DNA of 64,000 nucleotides from Chryseobacterium taklimakanense (GCF_900187185.1 NZ_LT906465.1:1178001-1242000), one strand, 5' to 3'; counted from the first letter of the stretch, positions 50,855-60,598 are shown. The notes: generated from the sequence alone by a model not told the origin. A program made the numbers and translations.

Positions 50855-53800
50855 TTAAAAGTTAATTTTAACATTCAGACCATATCCTTTTGTAGACGGT
50901 AGCTGTCCATCCTCGCCGTAAGATTGGGACATTTCCGACGGATCCTGTCTGTGGTAGTTATCTTTTGATACTGCGATTAACCAAGGGTTTCTTGCTGTCA
51001 ATCCAACTGTGATTCCCTGAACTGTTGTATTTGTGAATAAAGCTTTTGGCAAAGTATAAGATAAAGCTACCTCTCTTAGTTTAATATAACTAGCATCGTG
51101 TATATATTGCTCCGCCAATCTGTTACCGTGGAACTGAGTAAAGTAGTCGTAAGCTTCTACATATGTGTCAACAGGCGCGCCGTTTTCGTCAACTCCGGTT
51201 ACTCTTACCCCTCCGCCGTCTGCTACAGCATCTCTAACATTGTGACCTCTGTCGTTCATTGCAGCTGTCGGCTCTAAAAGACCTCCTGAGTTACCCCATT
51301 GTTCAGACAGCGAGAAGAATTTACCTCCTTTTTGGAAATCAACACTTGCTGCAAGAGTTAAACCTTTGTATTCAAGAGAGTTATACCAACCACCGGTGAA
51401 TTTAGGCAGGATACTTCCGAAGTTCTTATTACCTTCTATTACATATAAACCATCACTGTTCAGAATCTTATTTCCATTAGCGTCCCTCGCAAATCCGTTT
51501 CCTACTAGCTGGCCCCATTCTTGACCTTTCATTTGAAGTACTGAAACATAACCAAAGGCAGGTTGGAAGCCATAGTTGATATTGTCTAAGCCTTCAGCAA
51601 CATTTTCAATGGTTGATTTGTTCATTGCGAAGTTAGCAGATGTTGTCCAGTTCAGACCAGTACTGCTTCTCAACACGTCACCGGAAAGAGATAATTCAAC
51701 CCCTCTTCTTCTGGCGTCCCCTGAATTAAGAAAGATACTTAAAGCACCTGAAGATGATGGCAATGTTACAGGAAGCGGTTCATCATTTCTCTTTTCATCA
51801 TAGTAAGTACCCGATAATGTCAACCTGTTTTTGAGGAACTTCAAATCTGCACCTACCTCAAAGTTTGAGTTGATCGCAGGCTCTAAGTTAGGATCAATAT
51901 ATCTGGTTGGCTGAAGGGCCATTTGATATGATTTTGTACCCAAAGTTAGCGGCTTGTCATAAAAGGAGAATTCCGGATTGGTCTGTCTGGCATTGATATC
52001 TGACGCAATTTGCGCAATACCTGCTCTTAATTTGAAATAATTCAACACATCATTTTTAGCCCATAAATTATGAAGCAAGATACTGGCTCCTAATGAATAT
52101 GTGAAGAAAGAGTTATTGCCGTTTAGATATGCAGAGTTAATATCATTTCTCGCAGATGCATCTACATAGAATGTATCATTATAACCCACGGAAACGTTAC
52201 CAAATAAAGACTTATACCTTTTACCGTAATCCCATGGATCTGGAACCGGTGCAATATTAGCATTTTTAAAATCCCATACATCCGGCGTCAATAAATACTG
52301 TAGTTTACCGAATACATCCATTTCTTGCGATACGCCAGTCCAACGTTGGTTGGTAAGGTTACCACCAACGAAAGTATTTAAGTCAATATTTCCGAACTTA
52401 TTGCTATAGCTCAATCTACCTTCATATTGATCTTCAGTATAATCAGAGTCGGTCAACCCAAAACCGTTAAGGAAATCCATGTATCCACCTTCTGTACCAC
52501 TGGCACTCTTGGTAAGTGAATAAGGCATGTAATAACGGCTGTTAGTAATATTGTTAACTCTTGAATAAGAAACCCTTGCAGTTAAGTCATCTGTTATCTT
52601 ATATGACGGGGCTACAGAGAACATAAGAGTTTTTCTATCCCTATAAGGCCTGTATCTTTCCATATAGGTATATGGGTTATACCAGAATGCGGGTTTCGTT
52701 CTGTACGCACTTGGACCATCGATTCTGTAATAGTCAGGACCCCACCAGTTCCATGAAGCATGGTAACCTCTAGGAGTTTCAAGATCTTTCAGCTCCTTCA
52801 TTTTTGTGATATCCAGATCTCTACCAAACCATTGGTTGAATGTACCTGATGTTTGATTAGAATAACCATCATCAAAATCACCAGTTGTCCTTCCCTGAGA
52901 GAAGTTCATGATAGCTTCTACATTAAGCTTTTCGCTGAATTTGTAGTTAGCGTTTGTGTTGAAGTAATTTCTTCTAAGTTCAGTATATGGTGTAATACCG
53001 TTTTGAAGCAAGTTGGTAAACGAAACCCTCCCTGTGAAATCACTTGTACCACCTGAAACTGAAATGGTATTTTTAAAGGTAAATGCATTATCGTAAAAAT
53101 CTTTTACGTTATTAGGCTGCGCTTCCCATTTAGCAGTTTTACCAAAATATGGACTGTCTTTCCAGAAAGCATACCAAGGCAGATAATCCCTGCCGTCAAA
53201 TTTAGCACCCCAAGATTCGTCAGCAAGGTAATTTTGACCTCTTTTATATGTCATTCCTTCCAATGCTGCCCATTCTGCCGGATGTCTCACAGGATTGAAT
53301 TTGAAGGTACCAAAAGAATCTTCTCCGTCATAACCTTGGCCATATTCATTCTGATATCTCATTGTTCTCGCTACATAATCAACGTTTGTAGTAGAATTCA
53401 ATTCAACATTCAGTCTGTTTCTCGCACCTTTTTTAAGTGTCATAACAACAACACCATACTGAGCTCTTTGGCCGTAAAGTGCAGTAGCATTAGGACCCTT
53501 AAGAACGTTTACCGACTCCAGGTTATCCATATCAATCGTGTTAGGATCAACGATAACACCATCTAAAACGTAAATTGGATCAGCATCTGATAACATTGAA
53601 ACAGCACCTCTTAAACGAAGCTTTCCTGTTTCCCCCAATTTGGATCCAGCCTGCCCGTTAAGCTGAACACCGGCTACCTTACCCACAATAGCATTCTTTA
53701 CGTCAACATTATTTGTTACGTTAAGTTCTTCTGCTTTTACTTGTTGAGTTGCATAAGGAAGTGATTTTTCCTCTCTTTTGATACCTAATGCAGTAACAAC

Positions 53801-53914
53801 CACACCTTCGATATCTGTTGTTTTAGTTGCAGTATCTTTTCTTGTCTGTGCATCCACCAATACAAAAGACGAAGATAACACCACAGCTAAAACGCTTGTT
53901 GTTAATTTCTTCAT
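50855..53914 (-). CDS. SusC/RagA-family TonB-dependent outer-membrane transporter
   Basis: A 1019-residue transporter importing oligomers across the outer membrane with TonB energy. Signal peptide 1-22 (ending VLVDAQ). It has no N-terminal carboxypeptidase-like domain; the TonB-box-like region GVVVTALGIKREEKSLPYA follows at once. The plug contains VAGVQLNGQAGSKLGETGKLRLRG, PIYVLDGVIVDP and ESVNVLKGPNATALYGQRAQYGVVV near 130. A 22-strand barrel ends KGYGLNVKINF. It forms an operon with the SusD-like lipoprotein. The absence of the N-terminal domain is common in related Weeksellaceae genes. Confidence 0.93.
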   Translation of the reverse strand: MKKLTTSVLAVVLSSSFVLVDAQTRKDTATKTTDIEGVVVTALGIKREEKSLPYATQQVKAEELNVTNNVDVKNAIVGKVAGVQLNGQAGSKLGETGKLRLRGAVSMLSDADPIYVLDGVIVDPNTIDMDNLESVNVLKGPNATALYGQRAQYGVVVMTLKKGARNRLNVELNSTTNVDYVARTMRYQNEYGQGYDGEDSFGTFKFNPVRHPAEWAALEGMTYKRGQNYLADESWGAKFDGRDYLPWYAFWKDSPYFGKTAKWEAQPNNVKDFYDNAFTFKNTISVSGGTSDFTGRVSFTNLLQNGITPYTELRRNYFNTNANYKFSEKLNVEAIMNFSQGRTTGDFDDGYSNQTSGTFNQWFGRDLDITKMKELKDLETPRGYHASWNWWGPDYYRIDGPSAYRTKPAFWYNPYTYMERYRPYRDRKTLMFSVAPSYKITDDLTARVSYSRVNNITNSRYYMPYSLTKSASGTEGGYMDFLNGFGLTDSDYTEDQYEGRLSYSNKFGNIDLNTFVGGNLTNQRWTGVSQEMDVFGKLQYLLTPDVWDFKNANIAPVPDPWDYGKRYKSLFGNVSVGYNDTFYVDASARNDINSAYLNGNNSFFTYSLGASILLHNLWAKNDVLNYFKLRAGIAQIASDINARQTNPEFSFYDKPLTLGTKSYQMALQPTRYIDPNLEPAINSNFEVGADLKFLKNRLTLSGTYYDEKRNDEPLPVTLPSSSGALSIFLNSGDARRRGVELSLSGDVLRSSTGLNWTTSANFAMNKSTIENVAEGLDNINYGFQPAFGYVSVLQMKGQEWGQLVGNGFARDANGNKILNSDGLYVIEGNKNFGSILPKFTGGWYNSLEYKGLTLAASVDFQKGGKFFSLSEQWGNSGGLLEPTAAMNDRGHNVRDAVADGGGVRVTGVDENGAPVDTYVEAYDYFTQFHGNRLAEQYIHDASYIKLREVALSYTLPKALFTNTTVQGITVGLTARNPWLIAVSKDNYHRQDPSEMSQSYGEDGQLPSTKGYGLNVKINF

Positions 53915-54017
53915 ATCAAATTAAATTTTTCAATGAAACAAATATGAGAAAGATCATTAAAATGACCAAACAAAAAGTTAAAAAAACCTTAATAATTTTG
54001 TAATATTAAAAGATTTG

Positions 54018-54025
54018 TAATTTTG
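54018..54025 (+). promoter_or_regulatory. -7 promoter element TAATTTTG for rnhB
   Basis: Exact TAnnTTTG match 23 nt upstream of the rnhB ATG. Confidence 0.5.
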
Positions 54026-54048
54026 CGGTTAAATTTTCTGCAAATTTT

Positions 54049-54657
54049 ATGAATTTGATAAAAAGTTGGAGCAATCAATATCTTGAAGCTGGTTGTGATG
54101 AAGCTGGAAGGGGCTGCCTGTGTGGCCCGGTAGTGGCGGCGGCGGTACTATTGGGTGACAATTTTCACCACGAAATGGTTAATGATTCTAAAAAATTAAC
54201 ATTAAAGACACGACTCGATCTGGAAAGTTGTATAAAGGACAACGTGAGAGAATATGCCGTAGCAGAAATTTCCCCGGCATTCATTGATCAGCACAACATC
54301 CTGAATGCCAGCATTCACGCGATGCATATGGCTTTGGATCAGCTCACCACACCACCCGAACTCATTTTGGTGGACGGTAACCGGTTCCATCCTTATAATT
54401 TTATTCCGCACCAGTGCATCGTGCAGGGAGATTCCAAGATTTTATCGATTGCTGCGGCATCAATCCTGGCCAAAAACCACCGGGACAGACTTATGATGAA
54501 GCTCCACGAGGAATTTCCGCAATACGGCTGGAATACCAATATGGGCTACGCCACCCGCGAGCACCAGCGGGCGCTTAACAAATTCGGACCAACCATACAT
54601 CACCGGCGGTCGTTTCGCCTCAATTACGAAGAATTATTTGATGAAGCAGGAGGTTAA
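54049..54657 (+). CDS. rnhB: Ribonuclease HII
   Basis: Cleaves RNA in RNA-DNA hybrids and removes single ribonucleotides from DNA. The 202-residue protein has AGCDEAGRGCLCGPVVAAAV near residue 15 (catalytic Asp-Glu in DEAGRG), VNDSKKLTLKTR near 43, ILVDGNRFHPY near 107 (third acidic residue in VDGN), IVQGDSKILSIAAASILAKNHRD near 127 (catalytic Asp) and the C-terminal NMGYATREHQRALNKFGPTIHHRRSF. Complete and canonical. The 227-bp gap to yidC contains only a terminator. Confidence 0.95.
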   Translation: MNLIKSWSNQYLEAGCDEAGRGCLCGPVVAAAVLLGDNFHHEMVNDSKKLTLKTRLDLESCIKDNVREYAVAEISPAFIDQHNILNASIHAMHMALDQLTTPPELILVDGNRFHPYNFIPHQCIVQGDSKILSIAAASILAKNHRDRLMMKLHEEFPQYGWNTNMGYATREHQRALNKFGPTIHHRRSFRLNYEELFDEAGG

Positions 54658-54834
54658 GGTCAAAATCGGCGAATCCCATAATTTATCAAAAAACCGTTAA
54701 CGGTTATTTTGCCGCCCCAGAGGTAAGCCGAAGAAATCATAGAAAGCGGTGAAGCACCCGGACTGCCGAACGGCGTAAACCGTATTTCACCTATTAAGAA
54801 CAGTAAATGATCCCTTCGACGCAATCCAATAATA

Positions 54835-54862
54835 AAAGCGAAACCTAGTTCAGTTTCGCTTT
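54835..54862 (-). terminator. Terminator of yidC
   Basis: 10-bp stem AAAGCGAAAC/GTTTCGCTTT; lies downstream of the yidC stop in the minus direction. Confidence 0.75.
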
Positions 54863-54884
54863 ATAAATACATTTATGTAAAAAT

Positions 54885-56696
54885 CTACTTCTTTTTTGCT
54901 GCCTGCTTTCTCGCCTGCTCCTGTGCCTGCTGCTGAGCTTGGGCCTGCTCCATCATTTCGCGCATTCTTTTCTGGAATTTGCCTTCTTTTTTTGGCTGTG
55001 CCTTATTGGCCTGGATCTGGGCGTGAATTTTATCCTCATCCAAAATCCAGTACTTGATGACGAGAATAATGACAATGTTAATCGCATTCGACACGAAATA
55101 ATACCATGATAAACCTGAAGCCGAAGTGTTAAGGAAGAACAGGAAGGTAATCGGGAAGATATACATCAGCACTTTCATATTCGGCATTCCCGGTGCTGTG
55201 GGCTGCTGCATATTACCGGCGGTCAGCATTGTGTAAATTAGGATCACTGCCGTACATGCAATCGCGAAAATACTTAAATGATCTCCTAAAAACGGTATGC
55301 TGAACGGTAGTTTAATCACATCATCATACGCTGTAAGGTCTTTTGCAAACCAAAAACTTTTACCCCGCAAATCAATAAAATTCGGGAAGAAACGGAACAG
55401 GGCATAGAAAATCGGAATCTGCAATAATGCAGGCAGACAGCCTGCCATCTGATTGACACCGGCTTTTCTGTACACTTCCATGGTTGCCTGCTGGCGCTTC
55501 ATTGGGTCAGCATCTTTGTATTTTTCGTTCACTTCATCAATTTCAGGGCGGATGACCCTCATCATCGCACTCAGCTTGTGCTGCTTGAACATGATTGGTG
55601 AAAGAATCAGCTTTACCAAAATCGTAAGCCAGAAAATAGCCCAACCGGCCGTCATACCAAACGACGCAATGAAATTGTATACCGGAATAAAGAACCACCT
55701 GTTCAGTGTTCCGATGAATGACCACCCCAAAGGAAGAATTTCGTCAAAATTTTTGTCATAGGATTTCAGTAACGGCAAATCCAACGGAAGGAAGTACCAG
55801 GTGAAATCCTGATTAAGCTCATTACCCGCCATTTGCACCTGCCCGTTATAACTGAATTTTTTCAGATACTCACCTTCCGCAATCGGTTCCTGACTTCCGG
55901 TAGATTGCGTGAACCCATTCTTAGCTTCAATAACCGAAGAGAAAAACTGCTGTTTTACGCCAAGCCAGTTCAGGGTTTCGCCAGTTTCATCAAGAGTGGT
56001 TCTTCCGTCATAATCATAAGAACCATAGTTATCAAAAGCATAGGAAAATTCAGAGTGCGTCTGTTCCTGCGCTCTACCTTTTTCCAGATTTTTAACCTGA
56101 TAATCCCAGACAAAATTCGCTTTACCATCCGTCACCAGCTGAGAAAGCCCCTGCGTCCTTACTTTAAAATCCACCGTATATTTGGGCATCAAAGTGTAGA
56201 TAAACTGTACTGTCGCTCCGTTAATATTGCTGGTTAAAGTCGCTGTATTGCCATTTACCGAAGGCGTAAAAACCAGATCTTTGGTGTTGATCACCTTTCC
56301 GGTCCGGTCCTTAAACAGAAAACCGTACGAGGAATTATTCTTATTAATAAGATATAAAGGCAGATCCGCCTTATCGGTCTTCTGGTCGTAAGCTTTGTAT
56401 TTATTTAGCTCCACCTTGGACAGCTGCCCGCCTAAACTTGAAAACTCAAGTTTCAGCTCCTCATTCGCAAGATTTACGGTTTGTATGGATGATGGCGTAA
56501 CATTGGTATTCAGATTTGCGGCAACCGAAGGTTTGGCGGCGCTGTTTACCTGTTCTGTTTTTGGATTTTGCGCATTTTTCCGCTGCTCTTCTTTTGCCTG
56601 TTTGTTCTGGAAATAAAACATCGCCCCAAGCATGATCAGCGAGAACAGCATAAAACTGATTAACTGATTTTTGTCTAATCCGTTATTTTGTTGCAT
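54885..56696 (-). CDS. yidC: Membrane protein insertase YidC
   Basis: Inserts and folds inner-membrane proteins alone or with SecYEG. The 603-residue protein has an N-terminal helix (residues ~9-26, LISFMLFSLIMLGAMFYF), a large periplasmic beta-domain (about 80-340, KAYDQKTDKADLPLYLINK), and the five-helix Oxa1/YidC core from ~345 (MTAGWAIFWLTILVKLILSPIMFKQ, then YRKAGVNQMAGCLPALLQIPIFYALFRFFP, ASGLSWYYFVSNAINIVIILV). The C-terminus is a basic Gln/Ala-rich coiled tail (AQAQQQAQEQARKQAAKKK) for ribosome contact. Promoter element TAATTTTG at 56766-56773. The gene follows pyrG on the same strand. Confidence 0.96.
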   Translation of the reverse strand: MQQNNGLDKNQLISFMLFSLIMLGAMFYFQNKQAKEEQRKNAQNPKTEQVNSAAKPSVAANLNTNVTPSSIQTVNLANEELKLEFSSLGGQLSKVELNKYKAYDQKTDKADLPLYLINKNNSSYGFLFKDRTGKVINTKDLVFTPSVNGNTATLTSNINGATVQFIYTLMPKYTVDFKVRTQGLSQLVTDGKANFVWDYQVKNLEKGRAQEQTHSEFSYAFDNYGSYDYDGRTTLDETGETLNWLGVKQQFFSSVIEAKNGFTQSTGSQEPIAEGEYLKKFSYNGQVQMAGNELNQDFTWYFLPLDLPLLKSYDKNFDEILPLGWSFIGTLNRWFFIPVYNFIASFGMTAGWAIFWLTILVKLILSPIMFKQHKLSAMMRVIRPEIDEVNEKYKDADPMKRQQATMEVYRKAGVNQMAGCLPALLQIPIFYALFRFFPNFIDLRGKSFWFAKDLTAYDDVIKLPFSIPFLGDHLSIFAIACTAVILIYTMLTAGNMQQPTAPGMPNMKVLMYIFPITFLFFLNTSASGLSWYYFVSNAINIVIILVIKYWILDEDKIHAQIQANKAQPKKEGKFQKRMREMMEQAQAQQQAQEQARKQAAKKK

Positions 56697-56765
56697 TGTG
56701 AATTTTATTAATTAGTCTGAAATCTCTCATAAATGTTATACCAACATCCTGAAAATTTAAGGTGA

Positions 56766-56773
56766 CAAAATTA
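56766..56773 (-). promoter_or_regulatory. -7 promoter element TAATTTTG for yidC
   Basis: Exact TAnnTTTG match on the minus strand, 69 nt upstream of the yidC ATG. Confidence 0.45.
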
Positions 56774-56893
56774 CTGTTTTTTTCTGAAAATCTATTTTAT
56801 TTAAAAAAAGGAAAAGACACCAAGGAAAATCCAGTTTATCATTTTGCAACGGCACTGCTGATAAACCAATTATTCTTTTGTGTCCTTTTTATG

Positions 56894-58501
56894 CTATTTT
56901 TTGCTGCACGCCTTTACAAAAGCGATGAAAAGGGGATGCGGCGTCTCCACCGTACTTTTATATTCCGGGTGGTACTGAACGCCTACATAGAACGGATGAT
57001 TCTGAAGTTCAAGAGTCTCTACCAATTTGGTTTCAGGATTGAGGCCAGTTGGCATCATGCCGCTTTTTTCAAATTCTTCCTGATATTCAGAATTGAATTC
57101 ATATCTGTGGCGGTGTCTTTCAGAAATAGTTTTTGACCCGTAGATTTCAGAAAGTTTGGAACCAGGTTTCAAACTGCATTTCCACGCTCCGAGACGCATG
57201 GTACCACCTTTATCCACTACGTTTTTTTGGTCTGCCATCAGGGAAATCACCGGATCAGGCGTCGAAGTATCAAACTCCATTGAATTCGATTTTTCTAAGC
57301 CAAGAACATTTCTTGCAAATTCAATCGTCATGATCTGCATACCGAGGCAAATACCCAGCAAAGGAATTTGATTTTCTCTGGCATATTTGGCAGAAAGCAC
57401 TTTTCCTTCGATGCCGCGGTCGCCAAAACCAGGCGCAATCAGCATCCCATCAATTCCGGCAAAAGTTTCTTCCAGATTATCCTTGGTAATGTCGCCGCTG
57501 TAAACCCAACGTACCTTCACTTCTGTTTCCAGCTCAGCACCGGCATGAATAAAAGCTTCAGCAATAGATTTGTAGGAATCCTGCAAAGAAACATATTTAC
57601 CAACCAAAGCAATTTCTACAGTTTTTTTTGGATTCTGGTAACGTTTCAGGAATTTTTTCCATTCTTTCAGGTCAGCTTCCTTATCAGATTTCAGTCCGAG
57701 CTCCTTCAAAATCACATCATCAAAATTCTGTTTCTGAAGATATAAAGGAACCTCATAGATCGTATCCAAATCCTTACATTCAATCACGTTCTCCAGTGGA
57801 ACATTACAAAACTGAGCCAGTTTCGCCCGCTGTTCTTTAGGGATTTTATGCTCCGTACGGCAAACCAAAACATCAGCCTGAATGCCGCTCTCCATCAGCT
57901 GGCGTACGGAATGCTGCGAAGGTTTTGTCTTCAGTTCACCGCTTGCCGCCAAGTACGGAAGCAATGTGAGGTGAATGACCATTGAGTTATTCTCACCAAG
58001 TTCCCATCTCAACTGGCGCACCGATTCGATATAAGGAAGCGATTCTATATCGCCCACCGTACCGCCGATTTCAGTAATGATAATGTCGTAATTCTGTTTA
58101 GCGAGGATTTTGATCCTGCGTTTGATTTCGTTTGTGATATGCGGAATGACCTGCACCGTTTTCCCAAGAAAATCACCTTTTCTTTCTTTTTCGATTACGG
58201 TTTGGTAGATTCTTCCGGTCGTTACATTATTATTTTGGGAAGTTGGGGAATCCAGGAACCTCTCGTAGTGTCCCAGGTCCAGATCGGTTTCAGCGCCGTC
58301 TTCGGTCACATAACATTCGCCATGTTCATAGGGATTCAGAGTTCCGGGATCGATATTGATATAGGGGTCAAGCTTTTGTATGGTAACGCTGAAACCTCTA
58401 GATTTTAGCAGGAGCCCCAAAGATGCAGAGACAATTCCTTTTCCTAAAGATGATGTCACACCCCCGGTCACGAAGATGTATTTCGTTTGCTTTTTACTCA
58501 T
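56894..58501 (-). CDS. pyrG: CTP synthase
   Basis: Converts UTP to CTP with glutamine. The 535-residue protein has the ATP loop VTGGVTSSLGKGIVSASLG near residue 11, DPYINIDPGTLNPYEHGE near 44, EIGGTVGDIESLP near 143 and SMVIHLTLLPYL, followed by the class I glutamine amidotransferase domain with nucleophile Cys in LLGICLGMQIM near 383 and the catalytic His/Glu in VQYHPEYKSTVE near 518. Canonical and complete. A TAACTTTG promoter element is at 58518-58525. The spacer to yidC is 197 bp, with yidC's promoter in it. Confidence 0.96.
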   Translation of the reverse strand: MSKKQTKYIFVTGGVTSSLGKGIVSASLGLLLKSRGFSVTIQKLDPYINIDPGTLNPYEHGECYVTEDGAETDLDLGHYERFLDSPTSQNNNVTTGRIYQTVIEKERKGDFLGKTVQVIPHITNEIKRRIKILAKQNYDIIITEIGGTVGDIESLPYIESVRQLRWELGENNSMVIHLTLLPYLAASGELKTKPSQHSVRQLMESGIQADVLVCRTEHKIPKEQRAKLAQFCNVPLENVIECKDLDTIYEVPLYLQKQNFDDVILKELGLKSDKEADLKEWKKFLKRYQNPKKTVEIALVGKYVSLQDSYKSIAEAFIHAGAELETEVKVRWVYSGDITKDNLEETFAGIDGMLIAPGFGDRGIEGKVLSAKYARENQIPLLGICLGMQIMTIEFARNVLGLEKSNSMEFDTSTPDPVISLMADQKNVVDKGGTMRLGAWKCSLKPGSKLSEIYGSKTISERHRHRYEFNSEYQEEFEKSGMMPTGLNPETKLVETLELQNHPFYVGVQYHPEYKSTVETPHPLFIAFVKACSKK

Positions 58502-58517
58502 TAGATTTAGGTTTGGG

Positions 58518-58525
58518 CAAAGTTA
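58518..58525 (-). promoter_or_regulatory. -7 promoter element TAACTTTG for pyrG
   Basis: Exact TAnnTTTG match on the minus strand 16 nt upstream of the pyrG ATG. Confidence 0.55.
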
Positions 58526-58570
58526 AAGGATTTAGAAAGGCGAAACAAGGAGAATTTATCCTTTAATTTT

Positions 58571-58672
58571 CAGGAGCCGGGAACCTGCTTTCCATTACAA
58601 TTCCTCGCGCCACCACTGTCAGGCAGAGCCTGTCGAAGCCTGCTGCGGGATTTTCATTTCAATCAGGGCTAG
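58571..58672 (-). repeat. Bipartite intergenic repeat, copy D
   Basis: Minus strand: TAGCCCTGATTGAAATGAAA, ATCCC, a variable middle with AGGCTTCGACAGGCTCTGCCTG hairpin part, then GGAATTGTAATGGAAAGCAGG and GGCTCCTGAAAAT. The last block equals that of copy A. It occupies the first part of the 436-bp pyrG-radA gap. Confidence 0.6.
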
Positions 58673-58679
58673 AAATTTG

Positions 58680-58828
58680 CCCTTCACAGAAAATTTTTCC
58701 GGTGAAAATTTAACTTAACATCACATTCATAATCAAACCAACAAAGCACAGCAATTCTGCAACCCCGTGTTGCTGTCTATATATTTCCCTTCTTTTTTTG
58801 CCACCGGTTTTCCGGTGGTTTCTTTTTC
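58680..58828 (+). ncRNA. Possible small RNA in the pyrG-radA gap
   Basis: Second part of the gap. It holds a hairpin ACAGCAA/TTGCTGT (58748-58776) and then CCACCGGTTTTCCGGTGG followed by TTTCTTTTT (58801-58828), a good plus-strand terminator that no plus-strand gene uses. This suggests a short noncoding transcript. No promoter was identified and the minus-strand frame across it is unconvincing. Confidence 0.3.
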
Positions 58829-58937
58829 AGAGAATTTCAAATTTGTAAATTGCGGGTTCGCGACATACAATTGGTTTACGGACCCTAAAATTAAAAAAGT
58901 ACTGTCCTGAACTTTAAACAATAAATTTTAATCTCCC

Positions 58938-60284
58938 GTGGCAAAACTCAGAACCGCCTATTACTGCCAAAATTGCGGCACCCAATATTCCCAGTGGCAC
59001 GGCCAGTGCAAAAACTGCGGCGCCTGGAATACCCTTGCCGAAGAAATCTTGGAAAAGGCTTCTGCAAAAACTTCTCCGGATAAGAAGAAAAATCACATCA
59101 TCAACATCATCGAGGTGGAAACCAATGAAGAACCGCGCATAAAGACCATTTCCGAAGAGCTGAACCGCGTGTTGGGAGGCGGAATTGTTTTGGGTTCCGT
59201 GATTTTGATCGGTGGCGAACCTGGGATTGGGAAATCTACCCTTCTGCTTCAGTTGGCTTTGAAGATGAAGAAGAAAATACTGTACGTTTCCGGAGAGGAG
59301 AGTGCCTCCCAGATAAAAATGCGCGCCGACCGGCTGACTGATGTTCAGAATCCGAACTGTTTTCTTTTTACTGAAGTTTCTGTAGAAAAAATCATTCACG
59401 AAGCCAAAAAAATGCAGCCGGACCTGATGATTGTAGATTCAATTCAAACGCTTCATTCCCAGCTTCTGGAAAGTTCGCCCGGAACCGTTTCCCAAATCCG
59501 GGAATGCTCCAACGAACTCATCAAATTTGCCAAGGAAACCAACACCCCAATTATTTTGGTGGGCCACATCACGAAAGACGGACAAATCGCAGGGCCAAAA
59601 GTTCTGGAACATATGGTGGATGTGGTTCTGAATTTTGACGGCGACCGGAATCATCTGTTCCGGCTTCTTCGGGCCAACAAAAACCGTTTCGGCTCCACGT
59701 CCGAAATTGGGATCTATGAAATGATTGCCCAAGGTCTGAAAGAAATAAAAAATCCGTCCGAAATCCTGATCACGAAAAAATTTGAAGAACTTTCCGGCAA
59801 TGCCATCGCCGTCACTTTGGAAGGAAACCGTCCGATGCTTCTGGAGATCCAGGCTTTGGTCTCTACTGCTGTGTACGGCACGCCGCAAAGAAGTTGTACC
59901 GGTTTCGATTCCAGAAGGCTGAACATGCTTCTCGCAGTCCTTGAAAAACGCGCCGGTTTCCAGCTGGGCGCAAAAGACGTTTTCCTGAACATTACCGGCG
60001 GAATAAAGACCGACGATCCGGCACTGGATTTGGCGGTTATTGCATCTATTCTGTCGTCAAATGAAGATATGGCAGTTCCTGAAAAATTCTGTTTTGCCGG
60101 AGAAATCGGTCTGAGCGGAGAAATCCGGCCGGTGCCGCAAATCGAAGCCAGAATTTCGGAAGCCGAGAAGTTGGGTTATGATAAAATTTTCATTTCGAAC
60201 CTGAATAAAATCCCGAAGCGCAAATTCGCAATCAAGATTGAAGAAGTAAGCAAGATTGAGGATTTTCATGAGCGGTTGTTTTAA
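58938..60284 (+). CDS. radA: DNA repair protein RadA
   Basis: RecA-related branch-migration helicase for recombination intermediates. The 448-residue protein has the N-terminal zinc finger YYCQNCGTQYSQWHGQCKNCG (CxxC...CxxC, described in halves), Walker A GGEPGIGKSTLLLQ near residue 92, YVSGEESASQIKMRADRL near 115, the RadA-specific KNRFGSTSEIGIYEM near 250 and a C-terminal Lon-protease-like domain (GIKTDDPALDLAVIASILSS). The start is GTG 58938, since the zinc finger begins within ten residues. Complete. Confidence 0.94.
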   Translation: MAKLRTAYYCQNCGTQYSQWHGQCKNCGAWNTLAEEILEKASAKTSPDKKKNHIINIIEVETNEEPRIKTISEELNRVLGGGIVLGSVILIGGEPGIGKSTLLLQLALKMKKKILYVSGEESASQIKMRADRLTDVQNPNCFLFTEVSVEKIIHEAKKMQPDLMIVDSIQTLHSQLLESSPGTVSQIRECSNELIKFAKETNTPIILVGHITKDGQIAGPKVLEHMVDVVLNFDGDRNHLFRLLRANKNRFGSTSEIGIYEMIAQGLKEIKNPSEILITKKFEELSGNAIAVTLEGNRPMLLEIQALVSTAVYGTPQRSCTGFDSRRLNMLLAVLEKRAGFQLGAKDVFLNITGGIKTDDPALDLAVIASILSSNEDMAVPEKFCFAGEIGLSGEIRPVPQIEARISEAEKLGYDKIFISNLNKIPKRKFAIKIEEVSKIEDFHERLF

Positions 60285-60340
60285 AGCGTGTCAGGGCTTA
60301 GAGACCTAACAGCGCTAAACCAATATTAAAAAGATAACTT

Positions 60341-60598
60341 ATGAAGAAAAACATTTGCCATCTCAAATGTGACCGATTTTACCACGTTTATCATTGTGGA
60401 ACAAGTGGAGGGCAGTTGTTCTTTCTCAATTCAAATCCGGCAAAACATGGAATTACTAAAGATTTATTAGAATATTCCTCTTGGTCTGCCAAAAAAATTG
60501 GTCATCTAACTTGTCCAAAAAGCAGTGAAATTCCTGAATTATTTGATGGTCCGAAGCATTTTGAATATTTATTGCACCAATATAATTTCAGCGTATAA
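60341..60598 (+). pseudogene. Remnant of a REP-associated (RAYT / Y1) transposase-like gene
   Basis: An 85-codon frame that joins both ends of a Y1-type transposase with the middle missing. The N-terminus CHLKCDRFYHVYHCGTSGGQLFF corresponds to the family start (YHVYNRG...LF), and NPAKHGITKDLLEYSSWSA corresponds to the later block YIHRNPVKHGLVKxxxxYxxSS. The HUH metal motif and the catalytic Tyr region between them are absent, so no active enzyme can result. I infer an internal deletion that kept frame. Such transposases mobilise REP-type repeats, of which this window has a possible family. It could also be a functional small protein derived from it. Confidence 0.55.

Noticed and set aside
49340-53914. 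Calling the SusC/SusD pair a polysaccharide utilisation locus for a named glycan
   Set aside because: No adjacent glycoside hydrolase, sulfatase or dedicated regulator; the substrate cannot be read from the sequence.
58733-58921. 62-codon minus-strand frame in the pyrG-radA gap
   Set aside because: It spans the CCACCGG hairpin and stem region and ends at the radA start; better explained as noncoding.
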